Source: Metellina segmentata (lineage: Eukaryota > Arthropoda > Arachnida > Araneae > Tetragnathidae). Taken from it: 64,000 nt of DNA. The DNA lies in NCBI GenBank assembly GCA_947359465.1, contig OX375878.1:75126416-75190415 (forward strand), read 5' to 3'. Of this stretch, positions 36,567 to 49,012 are shown piece after piece (position 1 is the stretch's first letter; each line of letters begins with the position of its first letter). The position numbers and the translations under genes were made by a program. Below the pieces are notes generated by a model. The model worked only from the letters and a program-made list of their open reading frames with translations, was not told the origin of the DNA and did not search any database.

Positions 36567-37893
36567 CAGTGTGTATCAAAATGATAGGTCCACCCTCATT
36601 TTTCATAGTTTCGACACTTAATTGAGAATAAGAATTACTTTTTTGGTAGAGATAATTATACAATAATCGTTATAACTATTTAGGAAGAAATTTGTTAAAA
36701 ATAAATTATTATTTTACGCAAATTTTTATTTTGAGAACGTTTCAAAAAGATAGGTCCGTTTTTAAAAATATTTACACCAAAACGTTTATTTCCACAAAAT
36801 TTGCATGTATTTAAACAGATTTGAATATCATGTTGTAATCAAACGAAATGTGTCGTCGTTGAAGTCTTTCGCTGATTGAGAAGGGGAAAATTGATGCATT
36901 AAAGAAGTGTGGAAAATCGAACAGAGCAATAGCTAAACTTTTAAACAAATCGCGTAATGTTGTAAATAATATTTTGTGACTTAGAAGTGCTTATGGGAAT
37001 AAAAAATAATCTAGGCGGCCATCAAAAGTGATACCCCGACAAAGAAGGACTATCGTAAAGGAGTTAAATTCTGGAAATACGAGCTTATCCACTTTGGCCA
37101 ACCCTCAACAAAACCCTCCAATATCAAAACCTACTGTCCATAGGGTGGTAAAGAAGATTGGCAATTTAGTTTACTTAAGACAGAAGCGGCTCCGTGAAAT
37201 TGACTAAAAAGCACAGAGAAAAGTGATTGAAATTCGCACAGGAAGTGATGTCCTGAAAAGAAAATTGGCATCGAGTAACATTTAGTGATAAAAAAAATTC
37301 AACCTGATGGTCCAGATGGCTGTCAATATTACTGGCACGATTGCGTAACGATAGATAGTTAGCCTCGAAGAGGCAAGCTGGTGGTGGTTCCGTTATGGTA
37401 CTGGCCGGATTCAGAAGTACAGGTAAAACTGATATAGCATTTGTAGACAATCTTTTGAAGGCTACAGGCTTTCAATAGCTGCTTGAACAATATTTCATTC
37501 TACAATCAGAGCACATTGGAGGCCCTTTCTTCATGCTCCAACAGAACAATGCTCCTGTGCATACTGTAAAGTCCACTTTTGAATGATTTCTGAATAATGG
37601 TGTACATATAATCGATTGCCCACCTTGCTGCCTCGACCTGAATCCGGTAGAAAACATGTGGGGCATACTCACAAGAGCAATGTATGCAGGCGGAAGGCAG
37701 TACAACTGTACTACAGACTTGAAAAAAGCTATTTCCTCCGAATATTCAAAAATTGAGACAAACTCTTTGCAAAAACTTGTAGAAACCCTGCCGAATAGGA
37801 TTTATAAGCTCATTCTAAAAAATGGAGGAAAAATTTCCTATTAATTGAACACTAATTTGATGTTTGGTTCAGTGGACCTATCTTTTTGAAACA
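36567..37893 (+). mobile_element. Tc1/Tc3-like DNA transposon, near full length, inactive
   Basis: The left end begins CAGTGTGTATC directly after a TA (36565-36566), the usual Tc1 end. 'gataggtccac' lies at 36583. A second copy of the binding-site-like motif 'tttcaaaaagataggtcc' lies 170 bp in, at 36749. On the right, 'gtggacctatctttttgaaa' (37872-37891) is its inverted match. The final CACTG-TA is not seen, so the right edge is truncated or rearranged. The interior holds a complete-length but broken transposase. Confidence 0.85.
36848..37843 (+). pseudogene. Tc1/Tc3-like transposase, full-length but broken
   Basis: The N-terminal part reads LSLIEKGKIDALKKCGKSNRAIAKLLNKS, a paired helix-turn-helix DNA-binding domain [split here as LSLIEKGKIDALKK / CGKSNRAIAKLLNKS]. 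The catalytic domain has FSDEKKFNLDGPDG with the first Asp at 37287-37289. LQQNNAPVHT follows, where the second catalytic Asp is replaced by Asn (37545-37547). Then LDLNPVENMWGIL gives the Glu at 37650-37652, with 34 residues between the second and third positions (DD34E). 'YAGGRQY' after the Glu is typical of Tc3-like enzymes. Several in-frame stops (for example near 36863, 36977, 37204 and 37582) and a frame break near 37260-37290 are present. It is inactive. Confidence 0.88.
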
Positions 37894-38006
37894 GCTGTTT
37901 CACATAAGTTTTGTTTTCCTTATAATTCCTATGATTTGTATATTATTTATGCATTTTTTTTTCGTTGTGTGAACTAATGTAGTATATAAAATAGTACTTT
38001 GCACGC
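37894..38006. other. Short AT-rich spacer
   Basis: No feature seen between the Tc1/Tc3-like element and the next SINE. Confidence 0.35.
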
Positions 38007-38427
<421 letters not shown>

Positions 38428-38581
38428 AAATATATATTTAATGAAAGATCAAAATAAAAATAAAAATCATATGTATTAAACCAGAAAACGAAAGTGAAAC
38501 CGAAAGTTAGAAGAAAACTTAAGACTAACCATGCAAGCGCGCTGAAAGCTGCAGACATAGCATATCAAGGAATATATTTTT

Positions 38582-38745
38582 CTTAAACAAGAGGAAATTC
38601 ACAAAATAAAAACCAAAAGGAATTTATTGAAAACGAAAGTGTTGGTGGATCAAGGCGTCATCAGGGAGGAGCCTGATCCATACAACACTTTCGTTTTCAG
38701 TAAATTCCTTTTGGTTTTTATTTTGTGAATTTCCTCTTGTTTAAG
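38582..38745. repeat. 63-bp near-perfect foldback (inverted repeat)
   Basis: 38582-38644 is the reverse complement of 38683-38745 at 62 of 63 positions, and the one difference would be a U-G pair in RNA. The 38-base spacer can extend the stem with 'tggatca' (38646) and 'tgatcca' (38674), and a further 'ggc'/'gcc'. The whole lies between two (TA)n tracts. It could be the end of a Penelope-like element, a young foldback MITE or a source of double-stranded RNA. The sequence alone does not decide. No coding capacity. Confidence 0.95.

Positions 38746-38748
<3 letters not shown>

Positions 38749-38812
<64 letters not shown>
38749..38812. repeat. (TA)n microsatellite, right of the foldback
   Basis: About 32 TA dinucleotides immediately after the right arm. 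Confidence 0.97.
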
Positions 38813-38813
<1 letters not shown>

Positions 38814-39573
38814 CGAACTGTAAAAGAACTTGCATTTACGGAAATGACAAATTTTCTCTGTTCCAAGGACCCTGGAATTTATCTTAGCTTTATCTTCTTT
38901 TTTGGAGATGTCTACTAGATTCACTGAGTTCTTACGAAATATTTGAGTAAGAGACAAATAATGCTTTTGGTTGGTTGATTCAACACACTAAGTTGAATTT
39001 TTTAGCTAGATTGCGTTTGCTTAAAAAATTAAGCTGACTCATCGAGTATCATCTATGGGCACATTGTTATCATCAAATTTGATGAGTGTTGTAATTTAAT
39101 TTATATGTAAAGCAATAGTTCAATTAGAAAAAATACTGCTCAAATTTTATTAATCAAATGGAATAAACTATTGTTTTTAGAATTTTAATACAGTTCGTTA
39201 CAGATACGTTACTCTGAGTTTCTTCTAAGCAAAATTCTGTCTATTTTTCTCAAAAGAAATTTTCTCTGCATTTATCATTATGATGCTATTATTTTCTTAT
39301 TTTTCATTGCACTATTTTATTTCGAACTTTCAATGACCGATAGAAAATGTTTCAGGCACTTCCTGTACATTGTCATGCTATGTTTTAAAATATAATTTCT
39401 CTCTCTCAAGATTTCTTATTTTCTATGTTATTGTATGTTGTTACGTTGTATTGAAAAATGCAGAAGAGTATCGAATTAAAAACAAAACACCGACTCATGT
39501 TTCCTTATTGAAGTTTGATCGAAGAGATTTAAAACAATGACACCAGAAGCCGCATTAAAATGTCTGCTGATAT
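38813..39573. other. Unassigned AT-rich sequence
   Basis: Nothing recognised. Confidence 0.35.
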
Positions 39574-39640
39574 GAACCATGTCTTAAAGACCCTGTTATG
39601 AACGTTGTCTTAAAGACCATGTTATGAACGATGTCTTAAT
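39574..39640 (+). repeat. 26-bp tandem repeat, 2.5 copies
   Basis: 'gaaccatgtcttaaagaccc', 'tgttat' is followed by two further versions starting 'gaacgttg' (39600) and 'gaacgatg' (39626). Confidence 0.85.
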
Positions 39641-41900
39641 TATACGATGAAATTTGCTCGGTATGTTTATCTGTCTATATAAAAAGAAACACAAGCAGAA
39701 CATATAGAATATAAAATTTAAAAAAGTAAAATTTCTATTCATGAAAACTTTTACAAGTAATATTTGTCATGAATGTTTCTTTAGTAAACTCTATCGTGTT
39801 TAGGCCATAAGTTAATTCAAGCACGTATTACTTTAGAGTCATTTCTACTCTCTGGAATAAAATGTTTCTCCAACATTTCGACAGAACACTACGCATTATG
39901 CTGCATTCTAATAAAGACACAACTCAATATTAGTTTTGAAACGCGAGAGCACATTCTCAGGGAGGGAAAGTAAATACATCCTCTCTCTCTCTCACCAGCG
40001 AAGAAAGTGCAGTCAGATTGTGCTTTAGAAGATTCGAAAAAGACGTAAAGATTCGAATGTCACCTCACGTTCGTTTTTAAGAGGACCGTAAACTTTGTCA
40101 ACTCCATTCCATTCCTATTGTGGAGGCACGGCGAGGGAAGACAGTTCCTATTGCTTTGTTAAAATAACAGCAACAAATACACCGAGGCCAAGTGGAATCG
40201 AAACAAATCTTTTTCGTGGTATTACTTTCCCCTGCAGTGCGAATCCTGGGATTGTAAAGTTTCTCATTACATGCTGGGATCTCGTGGGTTCTTTTTTATA
40301 TTACTGTTAATGCTGGGCTGTGGATAGAAGAGATGCCGACTCCAACATCAAATAACTCGTGTCTCTATTCACTGGGGACTAGAACTCGCGGAAATTTCGA
40401 TTTTATTTCCACTGCTGTTGAAATTCACGTTATTTTTCAAAGACCTCGGAGATGGGGGCTGTGGACTTAGTACGTCATCTGATGTGGGGAAGATAATACT
40501 TGTAAAGATAAAGAGAAAGGAACACACATTAAATTATCTTCGCTTTCAGACGAGGGTAAAATTCTGTGTAGAAAATCCTCAATTGAAAGACGAATTCTTG
40601 CGCATCAAACCTATGGTCAGCAACTTTTAAATGCAAATTATTGTGGGAGAACGAAGAACTCATGTACACAATATCCTTAGCCATTCTACGTAAAATAGAG
40701 AGGCTTACGTGATCGTTAGAAGACTATCAACTGACAATGACAGTCTCCCCCCCCCTTAAATACGACTTACTGATTCCCCAAAACGTAATTCGTGCTAGTT
40801 GGGACAACACATTAGTGCACATTTAGCTGAGTGTCATGCAAAAATGGTTTTTAATTTAACCGTGGGTAAATAGTGAAGACCACGTACGGTAACCTGCATT
40901 TGCCAACAACATAATATGTATTGTTTTTAAAGAATGAAGTGCTTTATATTAAATACGGGTGCGTTATATTAAATACATAAAATAACCCACTATTTGAAGG
41001 CATCTGTAGCTAAAGCGAATAAGCGGAATAGAACCAAATTTTCTGCTGTAACTTTTGAAAACAAAGAGAGGGTATTCCACGAAAAATATTTAGTTCCAAA
41101 AGTCACCAATGGGGGGAGGGAATTAGACGTGATGGAGTCAAAAACTGTCCATCATATGTATTACATGAAGACAAAATGGATTACGTAAAGTTTCGACTGC
41201 TTAAGCAACAACTATACCTCGAATTCCAGATGGATACGAGGCTCGTTGCTATTAAAATAAATTGGCAATAGACAAATCAATGTAAAAGTTCAACTCAAAG
41301 GAAGCAATCTTTTACTATCCATAACTGAATTCTTCATTTTATCTGCTTTTAATTCAAATGTTCGACTGTTTTTGACTCCAACAACGCCATATTACCACTT
41401 ATCGGCGACTTTTGGGACTTTCTTTTTTTTGTGAAATACAACTTTCATGTCTTCAATAGTCTCAATACCAAATCTGGTTACATTCCGTTTGGAACTACAG
41501 ATGTCTTCAAGGAATGAAAGTTATTTTATGGCCACCCTGTATTTATAGTCGGGTCTAACAGGATGACAAATCATTTCATTGAACCATATCAAGGTGTAGT
41601 TAGAATATTTTCATTTCATTTTCGATATAAAGAGTAACTTTATATCGAAAGTATATTGTAAGAGTTAACTACCTAATTCGACATAAATAGAGAATTTTAA
41701 TAATAACTGTAAAATTTCATTTTTGAATTGTGTGCGTTTTAACGTGTTACAAATGTTTTCCAGTAGCCTCAAAATTTAGATATCAAGTATCGCCTAAATA
41801 TTACTGGTAAAGAAATCGAACGCATCAATAAACAAAGTACAGATACATTTCTTTTAGTTCGTCTCTTTAAATTTTCGTTTGTAAAATCTGTCTGATTCTT
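39641..41900. other. Unassigned sequence
   Basis: No gene recognised. 'ttatggccaccctgtattta' at about 41526 resembles the right terminus of mariner-like elements (inverted TACAGGGTGGCC), but I found no left partner and no transposase. Confidence 0.35.
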
Positions 41901-42823
41901 ACAGTTAATTTTCATTATGTGACCTATAGTTGAGAAATAATTTTTTGTTTAAAAGACTTCTTTAATCAAAGAAACAATTCATCAAAAAAGTATGACGTGA
42001 CAAATAAAAGTATCCACTCATTTCCAAGAACCCCTGATCTTCTATAACTTTATGCAGTGCTTTAAAATTGCCAAATTATTTGTTTACTAAGCGCAAAATC
42101 TGGTCAGCTGGTCATTAGGGCACATGAAACTAATAGCAAAACTAATCGATCACTAAAACTACAATACACAAACATTCAACAGAGTTAACAACATCACTAA
42201 AACTACAATACACAAAACATTCTAACAGTTAATTTTCATTATGTGACCTGTAGTTGAGAAATAGTTTTTTGTTTAAAAGACTTCTTTAATCAAAGAAACA
42301 ATTCTTCATAAAAGTATGACGTTACAAAATAAAAGTACCCACTCATTTCCAAGAGCCCCTGATCTTCTATAACTCTCTCTAGTGCTTTAAAATTGCCAAA
42401 TTATATGTTTGCTAAGCGCAAAATCTGGTCAGCTGGTCATTAGGGCACATGAAACTAATAGCAAAACTAATCGATCACTAAAACTACAATACACAAACAT
42501 TCAACAGTTAACAACGTCACTAAAACTACAATACACAAAACATTCTAACAGTTAATTTTCATTACGTGACCTGTAGTTGAGAAATAGTTTTTTGTTTAAA
42601 AGACTTCTTTAATCAAAGAAACAATTCTTCATAAAAGTATGACGTTACAAAATAAAAGTACCCACTCATTTCCAAGAGCCCCTGATCTTCTATAACTTTC
42701 TCTAGTGCTTTAAAATTGCCAAATTATTTGTTTGCTAAGCGCAAAATCTGGTCAGCTGGTCATTAGGGCACATGAAACTAATAGCAAAACTAATCGATCA
42801 CTAAAACTACAATACACAAAACA
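41901..42823 (+). repeat. ~323-bp tandem satellite, about 2.85 copies
   Basis: Units start with 'acagttaattttcatta' at 41901, 42225 and 42548 and are highly similar. The third stops within 'caatacacaaaacat'. Inside each full unit the motif 'cactaaaactacaatacac' is itself repeated about 55 bp apart. No open frame; each unit keeps the same stop pattern. Confidence 0.95.
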
Positions 42824-43784
42824 TAGAGGAATTTGTTATAAAACCTGCTATACCATTCCTCTCTGAAAAGTTGAGTCATATAGATTCGTGTTGAGAATTA
42901 AGCGATCAAGCTGAAACCTCTCCCCTCAATATTTATACGCTGAGCGATAGGACTGACGGTACCAGCATCACAGGTGTTATTTAGAACTCAACTTATTGAC
43001 ACCGGCCGTCCATCATAACGCGATTAGGGAGTTTAGGCGCGAATGGGAGAGACGAACTTCGAGGTGGGAAAACATTACCGGAATTAAACAATGTTTTAAT
43101 GATGGATACGCGGGGGTTCATTGCTGTAATTGAACCCCCGTTCTTCCACGGACTTTAATGGCTCAATTCTGGCTGCTGGAAAAGATGACTCCCAGCGTAA
43201 CCATCTCACTATATATTTTCTGGGAATCTGCTGATTGCGTGGAAGGTTACGAGTCTTCGGGGTGTTATGTCCTGGTCTAAAGTGCCCTGATTCGTTATGG
43301 AAATCACACGGGGGACTACTTGAGGCCCTATTAGATGAGGTTTCAATCTGTGAAAGATGAGTCATGCGTTGTGTCGATGAAGAAGCTCGACCACAATCAA
43401 TTTATAAAGTAGATCCTGCCTTCGGGCTTGTGGTCGAAATTGAAGTTTGTTGTGTTGAATTGTTATGAAGCTCGTGATTTATGGCTATTTTAGTTTCTTG
43501 TGAAGATGAATTCATATATTCCATTCTATATGATATTAGAATGTGTGTATTAAGTATCAAATAATTATATTAATACATATTATCGTTGTTTTTGCAATAT
43601 ATTATTTTTTCAATTAAATGAATTAATTGAAAATATATCGGATTTCTAGATTAGTTTAATTAATAAGTAATTAATGAACAATATTAGTTGAATTGATAAG
43701 TAATTAAGAGAGACTATGTTATTCGGATTAATAAGTAATTAATTAACTGTATTATTGGATTAATATAAGCAATTCGTTGCTTAT
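42824..43784. other. Unassigned, GC-richer at 42990-43440
   Basis: The GC-richer patch is open on the minus strand for 89 codons (43096-43365) with no recognised domain. From 43550 it passes into AT-rich sequence with short 'aattaataagtaattaa' motifs. Confidence 0.35.
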
Positions 43785-44373
43785 GTTGTTTGGATTAATA
43801 AGTAATTAAAAAATGATTGTATTATTTGAACTAATAAATAATTAATTGAATATGTTATTCGAATTAATATGTAACTAATTGACCGGGTTCATTGAATTAA
43901 TAAGTAATTAAGTGAATATGTTAGTTGAATTAATATGTAACTAATTGTTGGGTTCATCGAATTAATAAGTAATTAATTAATAATGTTAAGTTATTAATGA
44001 CCATTAATACATATATAAAAGGATATAATAATTGAAACTTGACTTAGTCAATTTTCTACCAGGTACTGTTTTGGACTTACGTTGTTTGGATTAATAAGTA
44101 ATTAAAAAATTAATGTATTATTTGAATTAATAAATAATTAATTGAATATGTTATTCGAATTAACATGTAACTAATTGACCGGGTTCATTGAATTAATAAG
44201 TAATTAAGTGAATATGTTATTCGAATTAATATGTAACTAATTATTGGATTCATGGAATTAATACATAATTAATTAATAATGTTAAGTTATTAATGACCAT
44301 TAAAACATATATAAAAGGCTATAGTAATTGAAACTTAACTTAGTCCATTTTCTACCAGGTACTGTTTTGTGAT
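43785..44373 (+). repeat. 296-bp higher-order tandem repeat of AT-rich subunits
   Basis: 'gttgtttggattaataag' recurs at 43785 and 44081, and 'taatgttaagttattaatg' at 43981 and 44277, both 296 bp apart. Each unit contains four or five degenerate 25-35-bp subrepeats of the type 'gaattaataagtaatta', then a non-repetitive segment ending 'tctaccaggtactgttttg'. Looser subrepeats reach back to about 43640. Confidence 0.92.
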
Positions 44374-47075
44374 GAGAATTAATGTTAATTAAATTAGTGA
44401 TGAGAATAAATGTTAATAAAAAGTGTAATTGATCTTGTGGTTTTTACCCTACTCGAATCTCAAAATGAATTTCGTTAATATTTTCAGGAAGATTTCGTTT
44501 CATTAATATTTGATTTTCATACAGAATACCGACCTCGTAACTGCAAAAGATGATTATTCTTAAGTTTATTAATAGTCAATTTTTAATTTAAAACTGTAAT
44601 AGTATTTATTTGGAAGCACTAACAATTTTGGTTTGGTTCGTCATTCTGTGGTTGCTATTATTACTCGGAGGCTAATTAAACTGAACCAACTTCTTTTCAG
44701 GAAAATGAAATGTAGATCTCATATAAGTTTTAAGAATTGTTATTAGAAAGTGATTTTTAAACATTGTAATACCTAACCATGTAAAAGCAGGAAGCCCAAC
44801 CCTGCTTATCTCCTATTATATCCGTTAAACAATGTTGCAATTTCAGCTCTTGAACGATTTACATACATGCGTTTTTGATATACATACATCATAGATACGA
44901 GCACCCACGTGTTTCGATTTGATCCAAATATTTAATGGAGCATTACTACGTTATTTAAGTCACGATGAGAATTTGTATGATACGGTGATTGTAACTGTCT
45001 TTGTCCACCGCCAACATGTACATTACAGGCAGGATGAATAAAAAAATGGTAGCTTGGGACACTAATTTCTTTGTCGGCGACCATGTTCTATCAGAAATCA
45101 AAAGTGGATAACCTTCACACTTAATGTCACGGTCATGGTCAACAATGTATTCGAAACGGTGCAATGCATAATTCAGTTTTTGACAACAATAACGGGAAGA
45201 GTTTTCCATATGAACTGACCCGGGTCCTTCTTGTATCCCGAATGTACACTCCTGCCTGATTTGCATTCAGAGCACTGTTTGCGTTTGTTAGATTCAGTTA
45301 AAGATCACCGTCCTGGCTCAGTTCGTGGTCAATAGAACTCACGGTCAGGCGGATGATACTCGATTTCTGAAACCTTTTACATCATTAGATGGGTATCTAA
45401 TGGTGGTATTGTACGGTACGTACATTTATTTTTCCCGATATTTCTGTGTATGAGGGATGTAGGATTGTTCGTACCCAATTCTCAACTCCTTATCGGAAGA
45501 AAATCATCATTTGAATCAGTGTGTCCTGCGTTGTTGTACGCATACAAATGTCAACATTTTTCTTCCTATCTTTGCATTGTTACCGATTGTTTATTTTATC
45601 AACGAGAAACAACGGAAGCTTGAATATATTCAAAAGGTTGAAAGTGTAGTCTAGACTCAGGATGTATGATTTAATTTTTCTGCAACTTTGGTTTGAGACA
45701 TTCGGTTTGAGGTGTATTTTGTGAAATTTACTGTAAAAGCACTGCGTAATGTATAACAATTTCTAAATCAAATAACAAACTTGCATAAAAATATAAAGTT
45801 ATGTAAATCATGTGTAAGATAGGATGTAACTTTACTACTCTATAATAATTGTTCGAATAAATTTACTGTAAAAAAGCAGTTTTGTCGTTAAGAGGACACA
45901 TAACAAATTGGTGTAAAACAATGGAAAATTGGGTTAAATATCAGCAAAGGGTACACCGCTACTTCGCGTATGAAAATTGACACAACCTGTCGATAATCAT
46001 CGTTCTGTGTCACCAGAAATTAACTATTGATGGTTGTGGGAAAATCATTACATACCACTAATGAAGAACTGAAACGTTTTCGTGCTGTTATGTTCAAACA
46101 CAAAAATTCATCCACCCTATGACACCACTACACACAGGTATTCTCAAACTACAACTTTGTCAAGGGCTTTCAGAATAGCATAATTCCTAAATCAATCAGT
46201 AATTGAAAAAATGTGGATCACTACAGGCCATACTTGGACACCCACAAAATCAAATTAAAATGTGGCTCATAGGACTTGAACTTAGGACTCACCTTGATCT
46301 AAAATGTTTGTGACATAATTCAATTACTTCTAAACACAAAGTCATCCACTTTTGATATGCTTACCTTACGATTATGAGAGTATTTAATTTTATTTATCGT
46401 ATTATGCTTGATGTATGGCATAAAAATATGTCACTTAGATGATGATATTTTGCCATCATTTAACCGCAGGTGTTTATTATATAAAAGAAACATGACATTA
46501 GCAAGTACCTCAACATGCGTTACATCCCAGTATTTCAAAGTGGACATTGAAGGAACCTTGGAGACAATGAGAATCTAGAAAAGTTAAGAAATAATTTATC
46601 CACTTCACGATACAGAAAATCGCTAGTGATGTATTTCGGAGCAATAATTATACGTTGTAAAATGCAATTTAAACTGATTGGTCTAAGAACAAGATAGATC
46701 TTGACAAGCTTATGTTCACATCATTTGTACACACTTCCGATTTGTGTAGGCTCTTACAAGTTCAACGACAGGAATCTGTCAGGTTATGTCAATTTTGTTG
46801 TGCCATATTATATATAGGCACGAAGGCAAACTACTAATACACATTTTCCAAATTGAGTAAAATTTTTTTAATCAATTTTATTTAGTGGACTGCTTTATAA
46901 ATATTTAGTGGAATTAAAAATATTATAGCTACAGTAATTATTAGAATTTTTTATGAGATAGTTGATCAGACGAGGTTTAAAAAATTGTCATTGAAAAGAG
47001 GATATTAAGCTACAAAAGGGGGACAAACTATTCATTAAATGGTGCTCCAGTTCAGTATCCAAGAGTTATTATTGC
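44374..47075. other. Unassigned sequence
   Basis: No gene can be called. The minus-strand frame at 44955-45266 (103 codons, ATG start) lies in a GC-richer patch and ends with a hydrophobic stretch (VSQATIFLFILPVMYMLAV). It might be an exon but has no family signature that I can name. Confidence 0.3.
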
Positions 47076-47318
47076 TTAATCCTCCAAGTGTAGTTTGTGT
47101 GAGATATTTCGTCGATCAAGATTTGAACAAATTTACTAATGACGAGATATCCCATCATCAGGATATTGCCAATTTTGATGATGACATCATGATTTCATGA
47201 TCAAACATCATGACGAGGTACAAATCTGGTCAGATTTTCTAACGACGACATATCGCGTTCAACAAGATCTGGTCTGCTTTGCTAATGACGAGATACCACG
47301 TTCAGACCAGTAGGGAAA
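47076..47318 (+). mobile_element. MITE of the TTAATCCTCC family
   Basis: Clear left end, 'ttaatcctccaagtgtag'. Internal series: 'gagatatttcgtcgatcaag', 'gacgagatatcccatcatc', 'gacatatcgcgttcaac', 'gatctggtctgctttgctaa', 'gacgagataccacg'. The right terminus is degraded. It lies just before the second Helitron copy. Confidence 0.65.
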
Positions 47319-47350
47319 AGCCTAAAACGCTTAAACAGATTATTAAATTA

Positions 47351-47985
47351 CTAGGGGGCCCGACCCCTGCTCGCTAAAGCTCGCCAACCCCCGGACGATT
47401 GCTTTGCAATCCTCATTGGTTCGCTGAGCGAACCTATGCTCGCTTCGCTCGCATCAATGAAGACATGTGTCCTAGCAGAAAAGGTTGTTTTCAAAATATG
47501 ATAATCCAAAAAAATATTTTTCAAACCTAAATTTGCTGTATTACAGAAAATATAAACAGTACCCTGGAATCAGAATTCAAATGAAAACTTTGAGCAAATT
47601 TTGAGTCGAAATGTGAGCGCTGCTTTGGAAATTGAATACCCAGTATGTTGTTTGTGTATATTTCCAGCACTCTCGAGTAACTCACACTCTTTTTCATTGA
47701 GTTTGTTGCCGAAAGTTGTAGTGCAAGCGTCTTGTTGAACTATAATTGTTGGCCCTGAAAAGGACCGTTTTTTAAATGACCCTGAAAAGATCCTCCGCTT
47801 TCTTTAATTTTCTATTATAAACTGCAACAGCTCGACTAAAAGTCTTTTTTTTTTTTTCAATAAAATTTCATCCGATAACGCTATAAATTCAATTCGTGGT
47901 AAACAAACAATCGTACAATGTTGCCAAAACGCGATAACAAATAACGTCTTTTTTGCGTGCCACGTAAGAGAATTATATATATAGA
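47351..47985 (-). mobile_element. Non-autonomous Helitron, copy 2
   Basis: On the minus strand it begins TC ('tctatatatataattctc', from 47985) and ends CTAG (47354-47351), flanked by A and T. Internal sequence matches the copy at 7434-8054 throughout. The 3' region is better preserved here: hairpins 'ggttcgctgagcgaacc' and 'gattgctttgcaatc', and the G/C-rich 'gggggcccg' directly beside CTAG. It has a T-run insertion near 47844 not seen in copy 1. No Rep/helicase gene. Confidence 0.82.
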
Positions 47986-48000
47986 TAATTAATGCTATAA

Positions 48001-48600
48001 TTACATGCACATACATATGATAATAATAAACATCCCGATGAAAGGTAATCCCACAAGTTCCTTACACGTTTCTAAGAGTCTTGAACTATAAAAAGCGTCT
48101 TCTTCCAAAGAGCTTATTGACGCATCAGACACGTTGTAATCCGATTGCCCTTTGCGACAGCGAGCGTGTCCGAGCCACCGACTTGAATTTCTTGTTTCTC
48201 TCTGAAGTGTGTAAATCATAGGCTGGGGGTTCTTCGACCCACACACAGTTCCGAACATGCAGGAGGTGAAAAATGCATCCGAGGAACTTGAGTCGCGAGT
48301 CACGTAATTTGAGTATGACAAGAAGACATGATTTAATGAACGCCTGATTTTCATTGACCATGTATCTCTCCCGTGCATCGCTAAATCGTCTTCTTCTCAT
48401 TTCCCCTTCTGCAATTTTTCGTGGCTTTTGTTCTCCCCCAGAACAATCGCACAGGCGTTGGGGGATCCGTCACAAAGTAACACCGATGCATTCGTCCAAC
48501 ACGTACCAATGACTTTTAATGTCGCGCTTTCAATTAACCGTCTTGATTGTTGCCTCGACGGGGTGACTCGACGTTAGAGAAGAAAACTGAACAGATCTTC
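48001..48600. other. GC-richer gene-free island, candidate regulatory DNA
   Basis: Two overlapping minus-strand frames (125 and 91 codons) are open at once with no recognisable domain, so coding is doubtful. 48510-48560 carries 'cttttaatgtcgcgctttc' and 'aattaaccgtcttgattgtt', AT cores in GC context as often seen in developmental enhancers. This is inference only. Confidence 0.3.
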
Positions 48601-48624
48601 ATCTCGCAATCATTGAAGCATCGG

Positions 48625-48715
48625 CGATATCTTGATAATGATATATCTCGTCTTAGGCAAAATTGATCAAATCTTGATGGACGAGGTATCTGGTCGAAAC
48701 CACGTGGATGGTCAA
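48625..48715 (+). mobile_element. MITE right-end fragment, TTAATCCTCC family
   Basis: 'cggcgatatcttgataatg', 'atatctcgtcttaggcaaaa', 'cttgatggacgaggtatctg', then the terminus 'aaaccacgtggatggtcaag'. The left half is missing. It directly abuts a SINE. Confidence 0.6.
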
Positions 48716-48716
48716 G

Positions 48717-49012
48717 GGTAGGTAGGTATTTAATTAACCCAACGGGAACAACACAACGGGCTATTGGAATTGGTCTGGGATCAAATTCGAAGGTAAATAT
48801 ATGATGACACTTTTTAAATAATAACCGCCGTCAGATTTCGAGGTTACACCTGAGTTGGCACCCCACTCTTCAAACTTACACACCACGCCAACGTGAGGAC
48901 ATTTGAAGTCACAACAGATTAAACATACACCCCCTCCTGTACACGACGGTCTTCACAAACCTCCGGTTGCTAATCCGTTACCCTTTCAACCCTGTTACCC
49001 TGGTCCAGGAGG
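48717..49012 (-). mobile_element. tRNA-derived SINE, full length
   Basis: On the minus strand: head with 'ccagggtaacagggttgaaa' and 'aacggattagcaaccggagg', then 'gaccgtcgtgtacaggaggg', 'tcctcacgttggcgtggtgt', 'ggggtgccaactcaggtgta', then the tail 'aatagcccgttgtgttgttc' and 'cgttgggttaattaaatacc'. The B box is altered ('ggaggtttgtgaag'). Confidence 0.85.

Noticed and set aside
38582..38745. A complete hammerhead ribozyme in the foldback
   Set aside because: The loop has 'ctgatga' on the minus strand, but the GAAA element and closing stem are not seen.
41380..41545. Right end of a second mariner-like element
   Set aside because: Only a terminus-like 'ggccaccctgta' is present; no left end and no transposase motif found.
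41901..42823. CRISPR-like array
   Set aside because: Units are contiguous ~323-bp satellite copies without spacers, in animal DNA.
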